A stretch of DNA of 64,000 nucleotides from Thiohalomonas denitrificans (GTDB lineage: Bacteria > Pseudomonadota > Gammaproteobacteria > Thiohalomonadales > Thiohalomonadaceae). The stretch covers positions 107,203-171,202 of the forward strand of contig NZ_FMWD01000005.1 of the NCBI RefSeq assembly GCF_900102855.1, in the 5' to 3' direction. Positions within the stretch are counted from its first letter, which is position 1, and every line of letters starts with the position of its first letter. Below, piece by piece: positions 63,929 to 64,000 of this stretch. The notes beneath the pieces were generated by a model that was given only the letters and a program-made list of their open reading frames with translations, was not told the origin of the DNA and did not search any database. A program made the translations under genes and the position numbers.

Positions 63929-64000
63929 ATGCGTGGAATCCTGTTCATTTTGCTCGCCACCCTGATCGCCGCCCCGGTTGCCGCGGCTGATCGTGAGGAG
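63929..64000 (+). CDS. Start of an exported protein, possibly CsiV (truncated by window end)
   Basis: Only 24 codons are present: MRGILFILLATLIAAP followed by VAAADREE, a clear signal peptide with a likely cleavage after AAA. In many gammaproteobacteria the gene after mfd encodes the peptidoglycan-binding protein CsiV, so that identity is suggested by position only. The rest lies outside the window. Confidence 0.5.
   Translation, partial: MRGILFILLATLIAAPVAAADREE

Overview
The window looks like the chromosome of a gammaproteobacterium, most likely a sulfur-oxidising one of the Chromatiales/Ectothiorhodospira type (taxonomy is inference). Support: the order lepA-lepB-DUF4845-rnc-era-recO-pdxJ-acpS, an rpoE-rseA-rseB-rseC-mucD stress operon divergent from nadB, AcnB rather than AcnA, mfd followed by a probable csiV, and a sulfide:quinone oxidoreductase. 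Most of the sequence is GC-rich; 19.5-26.4 kb is visibly AT-richer and looks acquired. No rRNA, tRNA or CRISPR array was seen.

Layout. (1) 0-3.7 kb: a compact five-gene operon encoding an MglA-like small GTPase, a fusion of an ABC-type ATPase with a dual-specificity phosphatase, two Roadblock/LC7 proteins, and a fusion of 2Fe-2S ferredoxin, truncated globin and zinc ribbon. (2) 4.1-9.0 kb: a DctP/Leu-Ile-Val-binding double periplasmic binding protein overlapping a membrane GGDEF-EAL protein with a C-terminal CZB zinc-sensing domain. Together 1 and 2 look like an undescribed signalling module joining redox/gas sensing, a GTPase switch and c-di-GMP. (3) 9.3-10.0 kb: a cupin protein and a tiny Lys-rich protein. 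(4) 10.3-15.3 kb: a YhiI-RbbA-YhhJ type ABC exporter operon flanked by 86-bp direct repeats. (5) 15.8-18.8 kb: a small secreted protein, an alpha/beta hydrolase, and a Sco1/PCuAC copper-delivery pair for cytochrome oxidase. (6) 18.8-26.4 kb: a transposase relic, a leader-peptide/terminator arrangement, a coiled-coil membrane protein, and a convergent three-gene operon with the architecture of the Detocs anti-phage system (sensor kinase, stand-alone receiver, receiver-nucleosidase).

(7) 27-38 kb: acnB, a small exported protein, purB, the ribosomal oxygenase roxA coupled to a GNAT acetyltransferase, a DUF7931-like protein, an M61 aminopeptidase, a peptidase-MA-like lipoprotein and a DUF4382 lipoprotein. 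(8) 38.2-45 kb: a RimB-RimK-aspartoacylase-like operon, a zinc-ribbon protein, an SQR-like flavoprotein coupled to an iron-type alcohol dehydrogenase, a conserved small protein and a TVP38-type membrane protein. (9) 45-52 kb: the acpS-to-lepA block, all leftward. (10) 52-56.5 kb: the sigma-E envelope stress operon, ending in a glutaredoxin-like gene. (11) 56.5-64 kb: nadB, sqr, mfd and the start of a csiV-like gene.

Two copies of a dispersed element with 33-bp terminal inverted repeats (48818-49083 and 63452-63790, opposite orientations) are a separate novelty. One supplies the first codons of the DUF4845 gene; the other begins inside the mfd stop codon.
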